DNA of 64,000 nt from JAPHTQ01 sp050299175 (GCA_050299175.1 JBNKVM010000066.1:62001-126000), one strand, 5' to 3'; positions 39,483 through 49,420 are shown, numbered from the stretch's first letter. The notes: generated by a model not told the origin, from the letters alone. Numbers and translations are program-made.

Positions 39483-40343
39483 ATGCGTGTAGTGATCACC
39501 GGTGCAAAGGGACAGTTGGGACAGGAGTTGATTCAATCAGCACCTGCTGATGCTGAATTCATTGCGCTTGATCGAGATAAATTGGATATCAGTGATAATC
39601 TCGCAGTGCATGCCCTGTTGTCAGAGTTTAAACCAGATGTCGTGATCAATGCGGCGGCCTACACTGCAGTGGATAAGGCAGAGCAGGAGCAAACTCTCGC
39701 TTACGCAATTAATGCCGATGGCCCACGCAACCTCGCCGCGGCATGCAGTGAACTCGATGCACGCTTTATCCATGTCTCTACTGATTTTGTTTTCGATGGT
39801 AAGCGCTCCACACCTTATCTACCCAAAGATGAGGCCAAACCGCTGGGTGTCTATGGCGCCAGCAAACTGGAAGGTGAGCGCAAAGTTATTGCGCAATACC
39901 CCGGCGGTTCACTGATTGTTCGCGTTGGCTGGCTCTATTCCCGTTTCGGCCAGAACTTTGTCAAAACCATGTTGCGATTGATGGGTGAGCGCGAAGAGTT
40001 GGGTGTGGTGAGCGACCAGATTGGAACACCCACCCATGCGGCAGGATTGGCGCAGGCACTCTGGCAGTTTGCCAATGAGTCGTTTACTACGGGTATTTAT
40101 CACTGGAGCGATGCCGGGGTGGCCAGTTGGTACGATTTTGCGGTGGCGATCATGGAAGAGGCGGTTGCTGCCGGTAAACTGGAAAAAACCACTTCAGTTA
40201 AACCGATACGTACCGTTGACTATCCCACACCGGCACTACGTCCCCGGTATAGCGTGCTTGATAAAACCGCTATCTGGACGCATCTCGATTTGAAACCCCT
40301 ACATTGGCGCGTTGCCTTGCGTCAGATGTTGCAACAGCTGTAA
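39483..40343 (+). CDS. rfbD: dTDP-4-dehydrorhamnose reductase
   Basis: Last step to dTDP-L-rhamnose, NAD(P)H-dependent. 286 aa. The N-terminal motif VITGAKGQLGQEL, NAAAYTAVDKAEQE, the active-site STDFVFDG and YGASKLEGE are intact. Rhamnose made here is presumably used by glycosyltransferases of the surface-polysaccharide locus to the right. acnB follows after 18 bases on the same strand. Confidence 0.96.
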   Translation: MRVVITGAKGQLGQELIQSAPADAEFIALDRDKLDISDNLAVHALLSEFKPDVVINAAAYTAVDKAEQEQTLAYAINADGPRNLAAACSELDARFIHVSTDFVFDGKRSTPYLPKDEAKPLGVYGASKLEGERKVIAQYPGGSLIVRVGWLYSRFGQNFVKTMLRLMGEREELGVVSDQIGTPTHAAGLAQALWQFANESFTTGIYHWSDAGVASWYDFAVAIMEEAVAAGKLEKTTSVKPIRTVDYPTPALRPRYSVLDKTAIWTHLDLKPLHWRVALRQMLQQL

Positions 40344-40361
40344 TCCCCAGGAACCCGTATC

Positions 40362-42926
40362 ATGATCGAAGAATATCGCCAACACGTTACCGAACGCGCT
40401 GCCGAAGGTCTGCCGCCGTTACCACTGAATTCGGAGCAGACCTCGCAACTGGTGGAACTGCTTAAGCAACCACCCGCTGGCGAGGGTGACTTCCTGTTGG
40501 ACTTGTTGACCCATCGTGTACCGCCTGGCGTGGACGAAGCGGCTTATGTAAAAGCGGCATTTCTTGCGGATATCGCCAGGGGACAGGTTAAAAGCCCGCT
40601 GATTAACAAGCGGCATGCCACCGGACTGTTGGGCACCATGCTCGGCGGCTACAACATCGTGCCGTTGATTGAGCTATTAGATGATGACGAACTCGCGCCT
40701 ATCGCAGCACGTGCACTTACCAAAACCCTTCTGATCTTCGATGCCTATCACGATGTGATCCACAAGGCCAAGACTAATAACTGGGCCAAAGAAGTGGTCG
40801 ATGCCTGGGCGAAAGGTGATTGGTTCAGTGCACGGGAGCCACTGGCAGAGCGTATCACCCTGACCGTATTCAAGGTCGACGGCGAAACCAACACCGATGA
40901 TCTCTCACCGGCCTCCGAGGCCTGGAGCCGTCCCGATATCCCGCTACACGCTAAGGCGATGCTGGTAAGCAAAATGCCCGATGCGATGGAGCGAATCGCC
41001 GAGTTAAAAGAGAAGGGCCATCCACTTGCCTTTGTCGGTGATGTGGTTGGTACCGGTTCGTCACGCAAGTCTGCGATCAACTCTGTGCTCTGGAGCATGG
41101 GGAACGAGATCCCCTATGTACCCAACAAGCGCCAGGGCGGTGTGATCCTGGGCGGCAAGATCGCGCCGATCTTCTTCAATACTGCCGAGGATTCCGGGGC
41201 ACTGCCTATCGAGTGTGATGTATCGAAACTGAATATGGGGGAAGTGATCACCTTGCTGCCCTACGAGGGCAAAATCCTCGATGAAGCAGGTGATGTACTG
41301 AGTGAGTTCCAGCTCAAGCCGTCCACCATCTTTGATGAGGTGCGCGCTGGCGGCCGTATCCCGCTGATTATTGGTCGCTCCCTCACCGACAAGACCCGTG
41401 AAGCGCTGGGATTGGAACCATCTACGCTTTTCTCTCGTCCCGTAAACCCCGCTGACAGCGGCAAGGGCTTCACCCTGGCGCAGAAAATGGTTGGTCGTGC
41501 CTGTGGTGTGCAGGGGATTCGTCCCGGTACCTACTGTGAGCCGCGTATGACCAGTGTCGGTTCCCAGGATACTACCGGTGCCATGACCCGCGATGAGCTC
41601 AAGGAACTGGCCTGCCTGGGCTTCTCTGCCGATCTGGTGATGCAATCCTTCTGCCATACTGCCGCCTATCCCAAACCGGTGGATATCAAACTACAGCACG
41701 AACTGCCTGCATTCTTTATCAATCGCGGCGGGGTCAGCTTGCGGCCCGGCGACGGGGTGATCCACTCCTGGCTTAATCGTATGCTGTTGCCCGATACTGT
41801 CGGTACTGGCGGCGACTCCCATACCCGTTTCCCCATTGGTATCAGCTTCCCGGCCGGGTCCGGGCTGGTGGCATTTGCCGCCGCGTTGGGCGTCATGCCT
41901 CTGGATATGCCCGAATCGGTGTTGGTCCGCTTCACAGGGGAGATGCAGCCGGGTATTACCCTGCGTGATCTGGTCAATGCCATTCCCTATGCCGCGATCC
42001 AGCAGGGACTGCTGACCGTAGAGAAGCAGGGCAAGAAGAACATCTTCTCCGGACGGATTCTGGAGATCGAGGGGGTGCCTGACCTCAAAGTTGAGCAGGC
42101 CTTTGAGCTTTCCGATGCCTCGGCCGAGCGTTCCGCCGCCGCCTGTACCGTACGGCTCAATCCCGAACCTATCGCGGAATACCTGCGCAGCAACATCACC
42201 CTGCTTAAGTGGATGATCGCCAATGGCTATGAGGACAAGCGAACTCTGTCTCGGCGTATCGAAGCGATGGAGAAGTGGTTGGCGGCGCCGCAACTGCTGG
42301 CGCCGGATGTCGATGCTGGCTATGCGGCAGTACTCGAGATCGACCTGAATGAGATCAAGGAACCGATTGTGGCCTGCCCAAATGACCCCGATGACGTGAA
42401 ACTGCTCTCCGAAGTGGCCGGGCAGAGCATCGACGAAGTGTTCATCGGCTCCTGCATGACCAACATTGGTCATTATCGGGCTGCGGGAAAGGTGCTGGAA
42501 GCTGTAGGTGGCGCTGTACCGACCAAGCTCTGGATCGCTCCGCCGACCCGTATGGACGAGCACCAGCTCACCGAAGAGGGTTACTACAGTATTTTCGGCA
42601 GGGCAGGGGCACGTACCGAAATGCCAGGTTGTTCCCTTTGTATGGGCAACCAGGCGCGAGTTGCTGACGGTGCTATGGTCTTTTCTACCTCAACTCGCAA
42701 CTTCCCCAATCGTCTCGGTAAAGATGCTCAGGTCTATCTGGGCTCCGCCGAACTGGCTGCGGTTATCGCAGAATTGGGGCATATCCCCAGCCTGGAGGAG
42801 TATCGAGAAAAAGTCGCTATGCTTGATACGCTGGCAGCGGATATCTATCGTTATCTGAATTTCAATGAAATCGACGAGTATCAACGTCAAGCGGGGACCA
42901 TCGACATCCCTGTCGTATCCGTCTAA
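40362..42926 (+). CDS. acnB: Aconitate hydratase B
   Basis: TCA-cycle enzyme that isomerises citrate and isocitrate, 854 aa (E. coli AcnB 865). The N-terminal HEAT-like domain is specific to AcnB (MIEEYRQHVTERAAEG..PPLPL). [4Fe-4S] ligands are recognisable in FIGSCMTNIGHY and in GCSLCMGNQARV. The order of domains, with the small swivel domain before the catalytic core, also fits AcnB. It is placed directly after rfbD with no terminator visible, an unusual partner for rhamnose genes. It marks the right edge of the housekeeping-type sequence. Confidence 0.97.
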   Translation: MIEEYRQHVTERAAEGLPPLPLNSEQTSQLVELLKQPPAGEGDFLLDLLTHRVPPGVDEAAYVKAAFLADIARGQVKSPLINKRHATGLLGTMLGGYNIVPLIELLDDDELAPIAARALTKTLLIFDAYHDVIHKAKTNNWAKEVVDAWAKGDWFSAREPLAERITLTVFKVDGETNTDDLSPASEAWSRPDIPLHAKAMLVSKMPDAMERIAELKEKGHPLAFVGDVVGTGSSRKSAINSVLWSMGNEIPYVPNKRQGGVILGGKIAPIFFNTAEDSGALPIECDVSKLNMGEVITLLPYEGKILDEAGDVLSEFQLKPSTIFDEVRAGGRIPLIIGRSLTDKTREALGLEPSTLFSRPVNPADSGKGFTLAQKMVGRACGVQGIRPGTYCEPRMTSVGSQDTTGAMTRDELKELACLGFSADLVMQSFCHTAAYPKPVDIKLQHELPAFFINRGGVSLRPGDGVIHSWLNRMLLPDTVGTGGDSHTRFPIGISFPAGSGLVAFAAALGVMPLDMPESVLVRFTGEMQPGITLRDLVNAIPYAAIQQGLLTVEKQGKKNIFSGRILEIEGVPDLKVEQAFELSDASAERSAAACTVRLNPEPIAEYLRSNITLLKWMIANGYEDKRTLSRRIEAMEKWLAAPQLLAPDVDAGYAAVLEIDLNEIKEPIVACPNDPDDVKLLSEVAGQSIDEVFIGSCMTNIGHYRAAGKVLEAVGGAVPTKLWIAPPTRMDEHQLTEEGYYSIFGRAGARTEMPGCSLCMGNQARVADGAMVFSTSTRNFPNRLGKDAQVYLGSAELAAVIAELGHIPSLEEYREKVAMLDTLAADIYRYLNFNEIDEYQRQAGTIDIPVVSV

Positions 42927-43008
42927 TACCCTAATTCAATAGGCGGTTATATGTAGTAGTTGCATATTGCCGATTTGTGCAGTTTGTCGTTATGACTGTC
43001 TCTGTTGG

Positions 43009-45003
43009 CTAAAGACTGCCAACCTGCTCTGTATAAATCCAGTCCACAATCTGGCTGGGTGGCTGGTAACCCGCTACCAGCTTGGTCAATAGCGCCAGAA
43101 TGATGTCGATGTTGTTGTGATCCAGTACAATGCGCAGGGTGTTGAGATCGGTTTCCAACTCATTCCATGGAATAAATGGATCGCGAGCACGCTGAATTCG
43201 GGAATGTTGCGTTGGTTGCGGATCATCACCGATCAATAACTCCTCATACAGCTTCTCACCTGGACGCAAACCAGTGACAGTGATCTCAATGTCTCCTTTG
43301 GGATGGTGTTCATCTCGCACGGTTAGACCCGAGAGTTCCACCATACGTCGTGCAAGATCCATGATTTTTATCGGCTCTCCCATATCCAGTACAAACACGT
43401 CGCCACCCTTGGCCATGGCGCTGGCTTGGATCACCAATTGTGCGGCTTCAGGAATAGTCATGAAAAAACGATTGATTTCTGGGTGGGTGAGAGTGATCGG
43501 ACCGCCATTACGAATTTGCTGACGGAACTTCGGTATTACCGAACCCGAAGAGCCCAACACATTGCCAAACCGCACCATCGAGAATGTCGTGCCCTGCTGC
43601 TTTCCACTTTCAACCTGGAGTGCCTGAAGACACATCTCCGCCAAACGTTTGCTGGCTCCCATTACATTGGTTGGCCGTACAGCCTTGTCGGTGCTGATCA
43701 GCACAAAATCGGATACTCCTTTCTCAGCGGCAACCTGAGCGGTTAACAGTGTGCCTAACACATTGTTTTTTACTCCCTCGGCCAGATTGTGTTCGACCAT
43801 GGGTACATGCTTATAGGCAGCAGCGTGATAGACCGTATCGGGTCTCCATGTATCCATGATTTCCCGCATACGTGCCTCATCCACCACCGACGCTAACAAT
43901 GGTACAATAAAGCGTTGTTTTTCGACGTCATTGGCCAACTGCAAACTCGTATTTAGTTCATCATGAATTGAATACAACGCATATTCATTGATTTCCACTA
44001 GCAGCAACCTGGTAGGCTTGAGCTTGATAATTTGCCGACACAGCTCACTACCAATCGATCCACCTGCGCCGGTGACTAATACCACCTTGCCGGTGATGTT
44101 CTTCGCTAGCAGTATGTGGTTGGGCGACACTGGCTCACGGCCGAGGAGGTCGTCCAGATCCAACTCTCGTAGGTCTGAGACTGTCACCCTTCCTTCAGCT
44201 AGGTCGCTCATGCCGGGCAGGGTGCGTACAGCAACGGGAAACTGACCGATCTTATTCAATATTTCGTTCCGTCGATGACGACTGGCGGATGGAATCGCTA
44301 AAAGGACATGGGTTACCCCCTTCGATTCAATTAATTCATCCAGATCATTTGGTGAAAATATTGGCTGACCATTTAGGATATGACCATGCAATCGGTCATC
44401 GTCATCCAGAAAGCCAACCACACGCATCTCAAAGCTATGATCCAAAGCAGAAACTAGTTGCCGCCCGGCACTACCGGCACCATAAACCAGTGTTTTGGGC
44501 AGTGCCGCAATCTGTAACTGTCTTTGGTACATGCCGCCCAACCAGTAACGCGCCAGGGCACGAGAGAGCCCAACAGCGATAAACAACAGCAAAGGCTGAA
44601 TGAATCCTACCGTTCGCGGAATTCCATCGAACCCAATAGCGGTGATCACGCTGGCATAGAGAAGTCCGTAGATCACAAGCGCCCTGGTAACCGCCAGTAA
44701 CGCAGGCCAGCCCGAGTAGCGGAAAATGGCACGATAAAGACCTGATACTACAAAGATGGGGAGTGCCAGAATCAAAGATATGCCGACGGCCCAGAGCGGT
44801 TTGCCAATCAGGGTGATAAACTCGCCGAGTCGCAGATAAAAGGCGAACCACACGGTAAGTACGCAAAGACTGACATCCACCGACAACACAATGATACGCT
44901 TGGCCGAGCGGGGAAGTGCCAGAATTGGAAAAGAGGCTTGATGAAATACTTTTAACATTGGTTTACTGTTCCTTGCGCCATCGTAGTTATCGTGTGGAGT
45001 CAC
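43009..45003 (-). CDS. UDP-N-acetylglucosamine 4,6-dehydratase, WbpM/PglF/FlaA1-like membrane form
   Basis: 664 aa polysaccharide enzyme. Four N-terminal transmembrane segments (about residues 37-150) are followed by a CoA-binding-like Rossmann domain (VYGAGSAGRQLVSAL) and then a catalytic extended SDR domain (VLVTGAGGSIGSELCRQ, YHAAAYKHVPMVE, STDKAVRPTNVMGASKR). As in other membrane dehydratases of this group, the usual catalytic Tyr is replaced by Met in NVMGASK. It makes 4-keto-6-deoxy UDP-HexNAc, precursor of QuiNAc/FucNAc. The GTG at 45003 has GGGAGG four to five bases upstream; ATG 44958 (AAGGAA upstream) is an alternative. It is the last gene of the minus-strand locus. Confidence 0.92.
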   Translation of the reverse strand: MTPHDNYDGARNSKPMLKVFHQASFPILALPRSAKRIIVLSVDVSLCVLTVWFAFYLRLGEFITLIGKPLWAVGISLILALPIFVVSGLYRAIFRYSGWPALLAVTRALVIYGLLYASVITAIGFDGIPRTVGFIQPLLLFIAVGLSRALARYWLGGMYQRQLQIAALPKTLVYGAGSAGRQLVSALDHSFEMRVVGFLDDDDRLHGHILNGQPIFSPNDLDELIESKGVTHVLLAIPSASRHRRNEILNKIGQFPVAVRTLPGMSDLAEGRVTVSDLRELDLDDLLGREPVSPNHILLAKNITGKVVLVTGAGGSIGSELCRQIIKLKPTRLLLVEINEYALYSIHDELNTSLQLANDVEKQRFIVPLLASVVDEARMREIMDTWRPDTVYHAAAYKHVPMVEHNLAEGVKNNVLGTLLTAQVAAEKGVSDFVLISTDKAVRPTNVMGASKRLAEMCLQALQVESGKQQGTTFSMVRFGNVLGSSGSVIPKFRQQIRNGGPITLTHPEINRFFMTIPEAAQLVIQASAMAKGGDVFVLDMGEPIKIMDLARRMVELSGLTVRDEHHPKGDIEITVTGLRPGEKLYEELLIGDDPQPTQHSRIQRARDPFIPWNELETDLNTLRIVLDHNNIDIILALLTKLVAGYQPPSQIVDWIYTEQVGSL

Positions 45004-45020
45004 AGTACCTCCCTCGATCC

Positions 45021-45572
45021 TTATTGCCTAATTCTGTCACCGGCACCCTTACCCAGAATAGTCAAAATGATGTATCGAAAATAATTCCTGGTGTTGATGG
45101 TTCTGAGCATTTTGGCATCGGTCTCGGCAAGTAGCTTTGGTGTAGACATATCAATCTCCTGAACCTGAGCTAGACCAGTGATACCCGGGCGCGCACTGAA
45201 AACGCCTCGAATGGCTCGCTCGTGGAGCAATTCATCCTGATTAAACAGGCAAGGTCGAGGGCCGACGAGGCTCATTTCACCTTTCAGCACATTCCACAGC
45301 TGCGGTAACTCATCTAACTTGGTTCGCCGTAAAAATCGGCCAAATGGTGTGATGGCGGAGGCATCCGCCAAATGTGTTGCAACAGATGCAGTATCGGGTT
45401 GCATGGTGCGAAATTTTACTAGCACAAATGACTTTTGATAACGTCCAACACGTTCTTGACGAAACAGGGGGGAACGAGTGTCAAACCAACCAATTATCAC
45501 TAGCACAAGCAGTATTGGAAGTAGTAGAAAGAGCCCCGTCGTAGAAAAGACAATATCCAAAAAACGATTCAT
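45021..45572 (-). CDS. Initiating phosphoglycosyl transferase (small PglC-like type)
   Basis: 183 aa monotopic membrane enzyme that transfers a sugar-1-phosphate to undecaprenyl phosphate to start repeat-unit synthesis. One re-entrant N-terminal hydrophobic segment (IVFSTTGLFLLLPILLVLVI). The catalytic signature is KFRTMQ, TKLDELPQLWNVLKGEMSLV and GPRP. It has minimal catalytic-domain length without the extra helices of WbaP/WcaJ. The ATG overlaps the stop of the upstream epimerase. Given its neighbours, the sugar is probably UDP-QuiNAc, UDP-FucNAc or a similar 6-deoxy HexNAc. Confidence 0.92.
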   Translation of the reverse strand: MNRFLDIVFSTTGLFLLLPILLVLVIIGWFDTRSPLFRQERVGRYQKSFVLVKFRTMQPDTASVATHLADASAITPFGRFLRRTKLDELPQLWNVLKGEMSLVGPRPCLFNQDELLHERAIRGVFSARPGITGLAQVQEIDMSTPKLLAETDAKMLRTINTRNYFRYIILTILGKGAGDRIRQ

Positions 45573-46519
45573 CGTTGCTTCCAATACCATTCTGCGGTTT
45601 TTTTAAGGCTCACATCGATGTTGATGGGAGGCGTCCAACCTAGATATTCTTTAGTTTTTGAAATGTCGAGCTGTAAATTGCCTAGCAATCGCTGAGCAAT
45701 ATCTTCTTTGCCAAACAGGTTTGCTCCCCATTGGAGTAATTTTGGAGGCACAGGAATGAGTCGAGCAGGTTTATCTAACGCATTGCCTATGCGTTGTAGC
45801 AGCTCCGTTGTTGAGACATCTTTATCATCACTTACCAGAAAGGTCTGATTGGCAGCAGCAGGATGATCCAGGCAGGTCATGATTAGATCTACCAAATTAT
45901 CTAGTGAGACAAGGCTCCTACGGTTGTTTATGGCTCCCAGCGGCAGCGGCACCCCATGAGCTAGCCAGCGCATCATAGATAAAAAATTGCCCTTAACTCC
46001 AGGTCCGTAAACCAATGGTGGGCGAATAATAACGATTTCCATACCAGTCTCTTTGGCTATAGCCAACAGCCCTTGTTCTGCTTCCCACTTCGATATGCTG
46101 TATGCGTCCATTGGTGCCAGGATATCATCTGGCCGAAATTGTTTGCCGGTGGATGTCTCTTCTCCATTTACTTTGATTGAGCTGAGGAATACAAGCCTAC
46201 GAACCCCAGCGTCAGCAGACTTCCTCGCTAGGTTCAACGTCCCCTCAACATTGACACGGCGGAACTCATCCATCGGGTTGACAGCGGTATCACGCATCAC
46301 ATGCACTCGCGCCGCCAAGTGTACGACAGTTTCTACGTCTTGTAGTACGGGTTTCCATTGTGTGCCAGAATCAATACTCCCGACCTCTACACAATTACCT
46401 TCTAACCTCTTTGTGCACCCAGTTCGCAGAGCCGCCTTTGACGGAATAAGATTCCTCTGCAACTGTTCTAACAGCGCAGCACCGATAAGGCCATTGGCCC
46501 CCGTCACTAAAACGCTCAT
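45569..46519 (-). CDS. NAD-dependent epimerase/4-keto reductase for a UDP-sugar
   Basis: 316 aa extended SDR. The N-terminus LVTGANGLIGAALLEQL, then VVHLAARVHVM, FLSSIKVNGE and the catalytic YSISKWEAEQGL. IIRPPLVYGPGVKGNFLSM and VSLDNLVDLI are typical of the WbpV/WbpK/WreQ-like group that reduces the 4-keto product of WbpM-type dehydratases to UDP-QuiNAc or UDP-FucNAc. The two neighbouring genes encode such a dehydratase and a matching initiating transferase, supporting this reading. Which epimer is made cannot be told. Confidence 0.82.
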   Translation of the reverse strand: MSVLVTGANGLIGAALLEQLQRNLIPSKAALRTGCTKRLEGNCVEVGSIDSGTQWKPVLQDVETVVHLAARVHVMRDTAVNPMDEFRRVNVEGTLNLARKSADAGVRRLVFLSSIKVNGEETSTGKQFRPDDILAPMDAYSISKWEAEQGLLAIAKETGMEIVIIRPPLVYGPGVKGNFLSMMRWLAHGVPLPLGAINNRRSLVSLDNLVDLIMTCLDHPAAANQTFLVSDDKDVSTTELLQRIGNALDKPARLIPVPPKLLQWGANLFGKEDIAQRLLGNLQLDISKTKEYLGWTPPINIDVSLKKTAEWYWKQR

Positions 46520-46559
46520 TTTATATAACCGCTAAACATGGTATGTGACAGGCTACTCT

Positions 46560-47339
46560 TCATGATCTTCCCTTTAATCGTTCCAGCAGAATGTGAGTAA
46601 TGAAGACTGGCATCGAAATAAAGTGGCGTTTCCATGTTCGTACAGGCTCTTGAATGAATCGATATAGCCACTGCAACCCAATTTTTCGGATCCACAGAGG
46701 AGGTCGGTTTTTTGTGCCCGCAAAATAGTCAAATTCGGCGCCAATCCCTGCAATGACACCTGCATTCAATTTTTCTGCACAGAGCCTCATCCATAATTCC
46801 TGTTTAGGTGCAGTCATTCCGACCCAAACAAAAGAAGGTGCGGCCGAATTAATCATCTCTACTGTGCGTTCATCAGCGAGTTCTTCCGCGCTTTTAAATG
46901 GGGGGGAGTGTGTTCCAACCACTTCAATATAAGGGAACTGTTCGTGCATTTTTTTTCTGATGCTTTCAAGAACTGCCTCAGTAGAACCAATGAAATAATA
47001 CGTATGCCTATTTTCCTTGGTGTTTAATCGACTACATATTGCTGAAAAAAAATCAGGCCCAGTAAAGCGACTAATCCCACAGATACCAAGTACCTTCGCT
47101 GCAATGACTGTCCCGACCCCATCTGGAAGAGCAATATCAAAGTTGTTGAGTGCGTCTAGAAAGTTCTTGTTAGTTGCGGCCTCAACTTGTGAGTGTGGAT
47201 TAACACAAGCAACAGTGACTCCTTTGTTTCCTTTCAATAAATTCGTCAACACAAAATCGACGATGTCAGGTGGCTGTCCCGTGGACACATCAACATTCCA
47301 TATTCGTCGTTTTGACACCAGTAATGTTTTTTCTATCAT
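46560..47339 (-). CDS. WecG/TagA/CpsF family glycosyltransferase
   Basis: 259 aa GT26-type transferase that usually adds the second sugar to a lipid-linked HexNAc. Family motifs: VACVNPHSQVEAA, DGVGTVIAAKVLG, PSFVWVGMTAPKQELWM and GIGAEFDYFAGTKNRPP. The ATG at 47339 gives a standard N-terminus; a GTG five codons upstream is an alternative. The 128-base gap to the transketolase contains a small hairpin (47383-47398) of unclear meaning. Acting right after the initiating transferase fits its position. Confidence 0.9.
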   Translation of the reverse strand: MIEKTLLVSKRRIWNVDVSTGQPPDIVDFVLTNLLKGNKGVTVACVNPHSQVEAATNKNFLDALNNFDIALPDGVGTVIAAKVLGICGISRFTGPDFFSAICSRLNTKENRHTYYFIGSTEAVLESIRKKMHEQFPYIEVVGTHSPPFKSAEELADERTVEMINSAAPSFVWVGMTAPKQELWMRLCAEKLNAGVIAGIGAEFDYFAGTKNRPPLWIRKIGLQWLYRFIQEPVRTWKRHFISMPVFITHILLERLKGRS

Positions 47340-47467
47340 TTTTGGAACACCCACTTCCTCTTATAGCGGTTTCAAATGGATATACCATGTGAATGGTACC
47401 TGAGTGTGCCTCTTTAACTTTCTTTTTCGTTCCTGGTGGTCAGCAAAACTCCTTGTTGAAATGCCCC

Positions 47468-49420
47468 TCAGTCACAGATGTTGGAAAGTACCTTGGTAAT
47501 ACTATCCCCAATTGTTTTTGAATTCATACCATGCCGCTCTAGCACCTCATCATTGGTTCCGCAAGCAGGTATTTCATTGAGCGCAAAACGGTGAAGAACA
47601 ATATCAATGTTGTCCAACTGTGCTAACGCATCTGCCAGTCTGTCTCCCTGACCACCGATCATGAAATGGTTGTCGATGGAAAACAGTGCCTTATACCCAG
47701 TCAGTACTTCAGATAACCAATCAGGATCGACTTTGTTTAGCCAAGGTAAATTTATGACCTTAAGTGATAACTTAGAATCCTTTTCCAAAATTCTCGCCAC
47801 GTCCATAGCTAAAGAAAGCATTATTGGACCATAGGTGATAATTACGCCATTGTGTCCCTCACGAAGAGTTACGCCCTTACCTAATTCCGGGATGTATGAT
47901 TTTGGTAGTTCAAAAGGTAATACCCATGGCAAACTATTAAGGCGCAAATAGCTACTGCTTTTGTATGTATTTATAGCCCAGTCAACAAGCATCCCAACTT
48001 CAGCTTCGCAAGATGGCTCTACGAGAACTAGGTCAGGAATGGCATTTAACGACGAAATGTCACGCACTGCTTGATGTGAATGACCTGGTCCACCAGGTAG
48101 AATTCCAGCCAAGGAGCCAACATAGATGATTTTAGTTCCTTCGGTCGCATTGTTGTATATCTGTTCGTTTGGTCGTGCCGAAAGAAAACAGGCAAAGGAG
48201 TGCACTACGGGGATCAACCCTTGTAATGCCATCCCACCAGCCTGTGATACCATATCCTGTTCGGCAATGCCGCATTCAACAAATTGTTCTGGAAATTCAT
48301 TTTTGAATGGAATTAGGCCAGTATCAAGAATAAGGTCAGCGTCTAAAGCGACGATCTTTTTATTCTTCCTGGACTGCTCAATTAACGCTGTAGAATAAGC
48401 GGCGATTAAGCGCTGTGGATTTTCGGGAAGAGTAACTGCTGGTAGAACTATCGTTTCAAGCTCAAGAGCATTTATACCTATTGAATTTAACAGTGAATTT
48501 GCTGTGTCGATTAACTCTTGCGCGGCGCGAGCGTAGGCATCATTTGTGGGTGCCCCGCTGTGGAATTTATAGAACTCTACATCTGAGTCAATAGAAGTGT
48601 GTTCCATAAAGGATACACCTTTCCCCTTGATAGTATCGGCTATAATGATTTTCGGTTTATCAGTTACAGCCTTGCTAGCCGCTAGAGTTTTTGATAATGC
48701 ATCTAGATCATTGCCGTCACAACGACTGACATGCCAACCAAATGCCAAAAATTTTGCTTCTAGATCTCCCAGGTCGCTAACTTTGTTAACTAGCGTATCC
48801 GATTGCAGCTTATTGTGATCGACTATGACAGTAAGCTCATGTAGCTTGTAATTGGCGGCCGATATTAATGATTCCCAAAATTGTCCTTCCTGTAACTCGC
48901 CATCACCAGTCAGTACAAAAACATTGCAGTCTCGGTGTTGTAATCGACTGGCGAAAATCATCCCTTTGGCTTTTGATATTCCCATACCTAAGGACCCGGT
49001 ATTGGTTACTACATTTGGCGTAGAAATATCCGGGTGCCCTGGCAAACCATCGATCCGACGTAGTTGATGAATAAGCTCGAAATTCAATTTTCCCATCCCA
49101 ATCCATGTGTTGTAAAGGGCTGGTGCGTCATGCCCCTTTGAAGAGAAAAATATATCGTTCGATGAAGATGTATCATTGTTCGTTTGCGTACATATTTCAT
49201 TGAGTTGTAACCATGACATGATCTCCATGCTGCTAAAACTGCTGCCGATATGGCCGGAACCAGCACGCGCAATCATATAAAGAGTATTGATGCGACATAG
49301 CGCCGCAAACAGGGCTGTCTTTTTAACGTTATCGATGTTTAAAGCGCGAATCCGTTCGAACTCCTTATAGGGTACATAATACAGGTGGCCACTTACGACT
49401 ACACCAACTTGATCACCCAC
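47468..49420 (-). CDS. Transketolase, full length, in the glycan locus
   Basis: 650 aa thiamine-diphosphate enzyme containing both the cofactor half (SKGHDAP, the ThDP motif GDGELQEGQFWE, DHNKLQSDTLVNKV) and the pyrimidine plus C-terminal halves (ECGIAEQDMVSQAGGMALQG). In many bacteria such locus-specific transketolases are split into two genes; here they are fused. The GTG start has AAGGAG upstream and gives about 25 extra residues before the domain. It transfers a two-carbon ketol unit between sugars. Being encoded inside a sugar-nucleotide operon, it is unlikely to be the housekeeping TktA and may build or cut a precursor for the ulosonic acid made by the neighbouring genes. Confidence 0.9.
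   Translation of the reverse strand: MGDQVGVVVSGHLYYVPYKEFERIRALNIDNVKKTALFAALCRINTLYMIARAGSGHIGSSFSSMEIMSWLQLNEICTQTNNDTSSSNDIFFSSKGHDAPALYNTWIGMGKLNFELIHQLRRIDGLPGHPDISTPNVVTNTGSLGMGISKAKGMIFASRLQHRDCNVFVLTGDGELQEGQFWESLISAANYKLHELTVIVDHNKLQSDTLVNKVSDLGDLEAKFLAFGWHVSRCDGNDLDALSKTLAASKAVTDKPKIIIADTIKGKGVSFMEHTSIDSDVEFYKFHSGAPTNDAYARAAQELIDTANSLLNSIGINALELETIVLPAVTLPENPQRLIAAYSTALIEQSRKNKKIVALDADLILDTGLIPFKNEFPEQFVECGIAEQDMVSQAGGMALQGLIPVVHSFACFLSARPNEQIYNNATEGTKIIYVGSLAGILPGGPGHSHQAVRDISSLNAIPDLVLVEPSCEAEVGMLVDWAINTYKSSSYLRLNSLPWVLPFELPKSYIPELGKGVTLREGHNGVIITYGPIMLSLAMDVARILEKDSKLSLKVINLPWLNKVDPDWLSEVLTGYKALFSIDNHFMIGGQGDRLADALAQLDNIDIVLHRFALNEIPACGTNDEVLERHGMNSKTIGDSITKVLSNICD

Noticed and set aside
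41691..42563. 290-codon open frame antisense to acnB
   Set aside because: Shadow of acnB; no motifs and no upstream ribosome site.
42927..43008. Possible terminator between convergent acnB and the dehydratase gene
   Set aside because: Only a poor stem (ATATG..CATAT with GGC..GCC around it) and no clear T run; not enough to list.
47383..47398. Hairpin TACCAT-GTGA-ATGGTA between the transketolase and WecG-like genes
   Set aside because: Six base pairs without a T run on either strand; too weak to call a terminator or operator.
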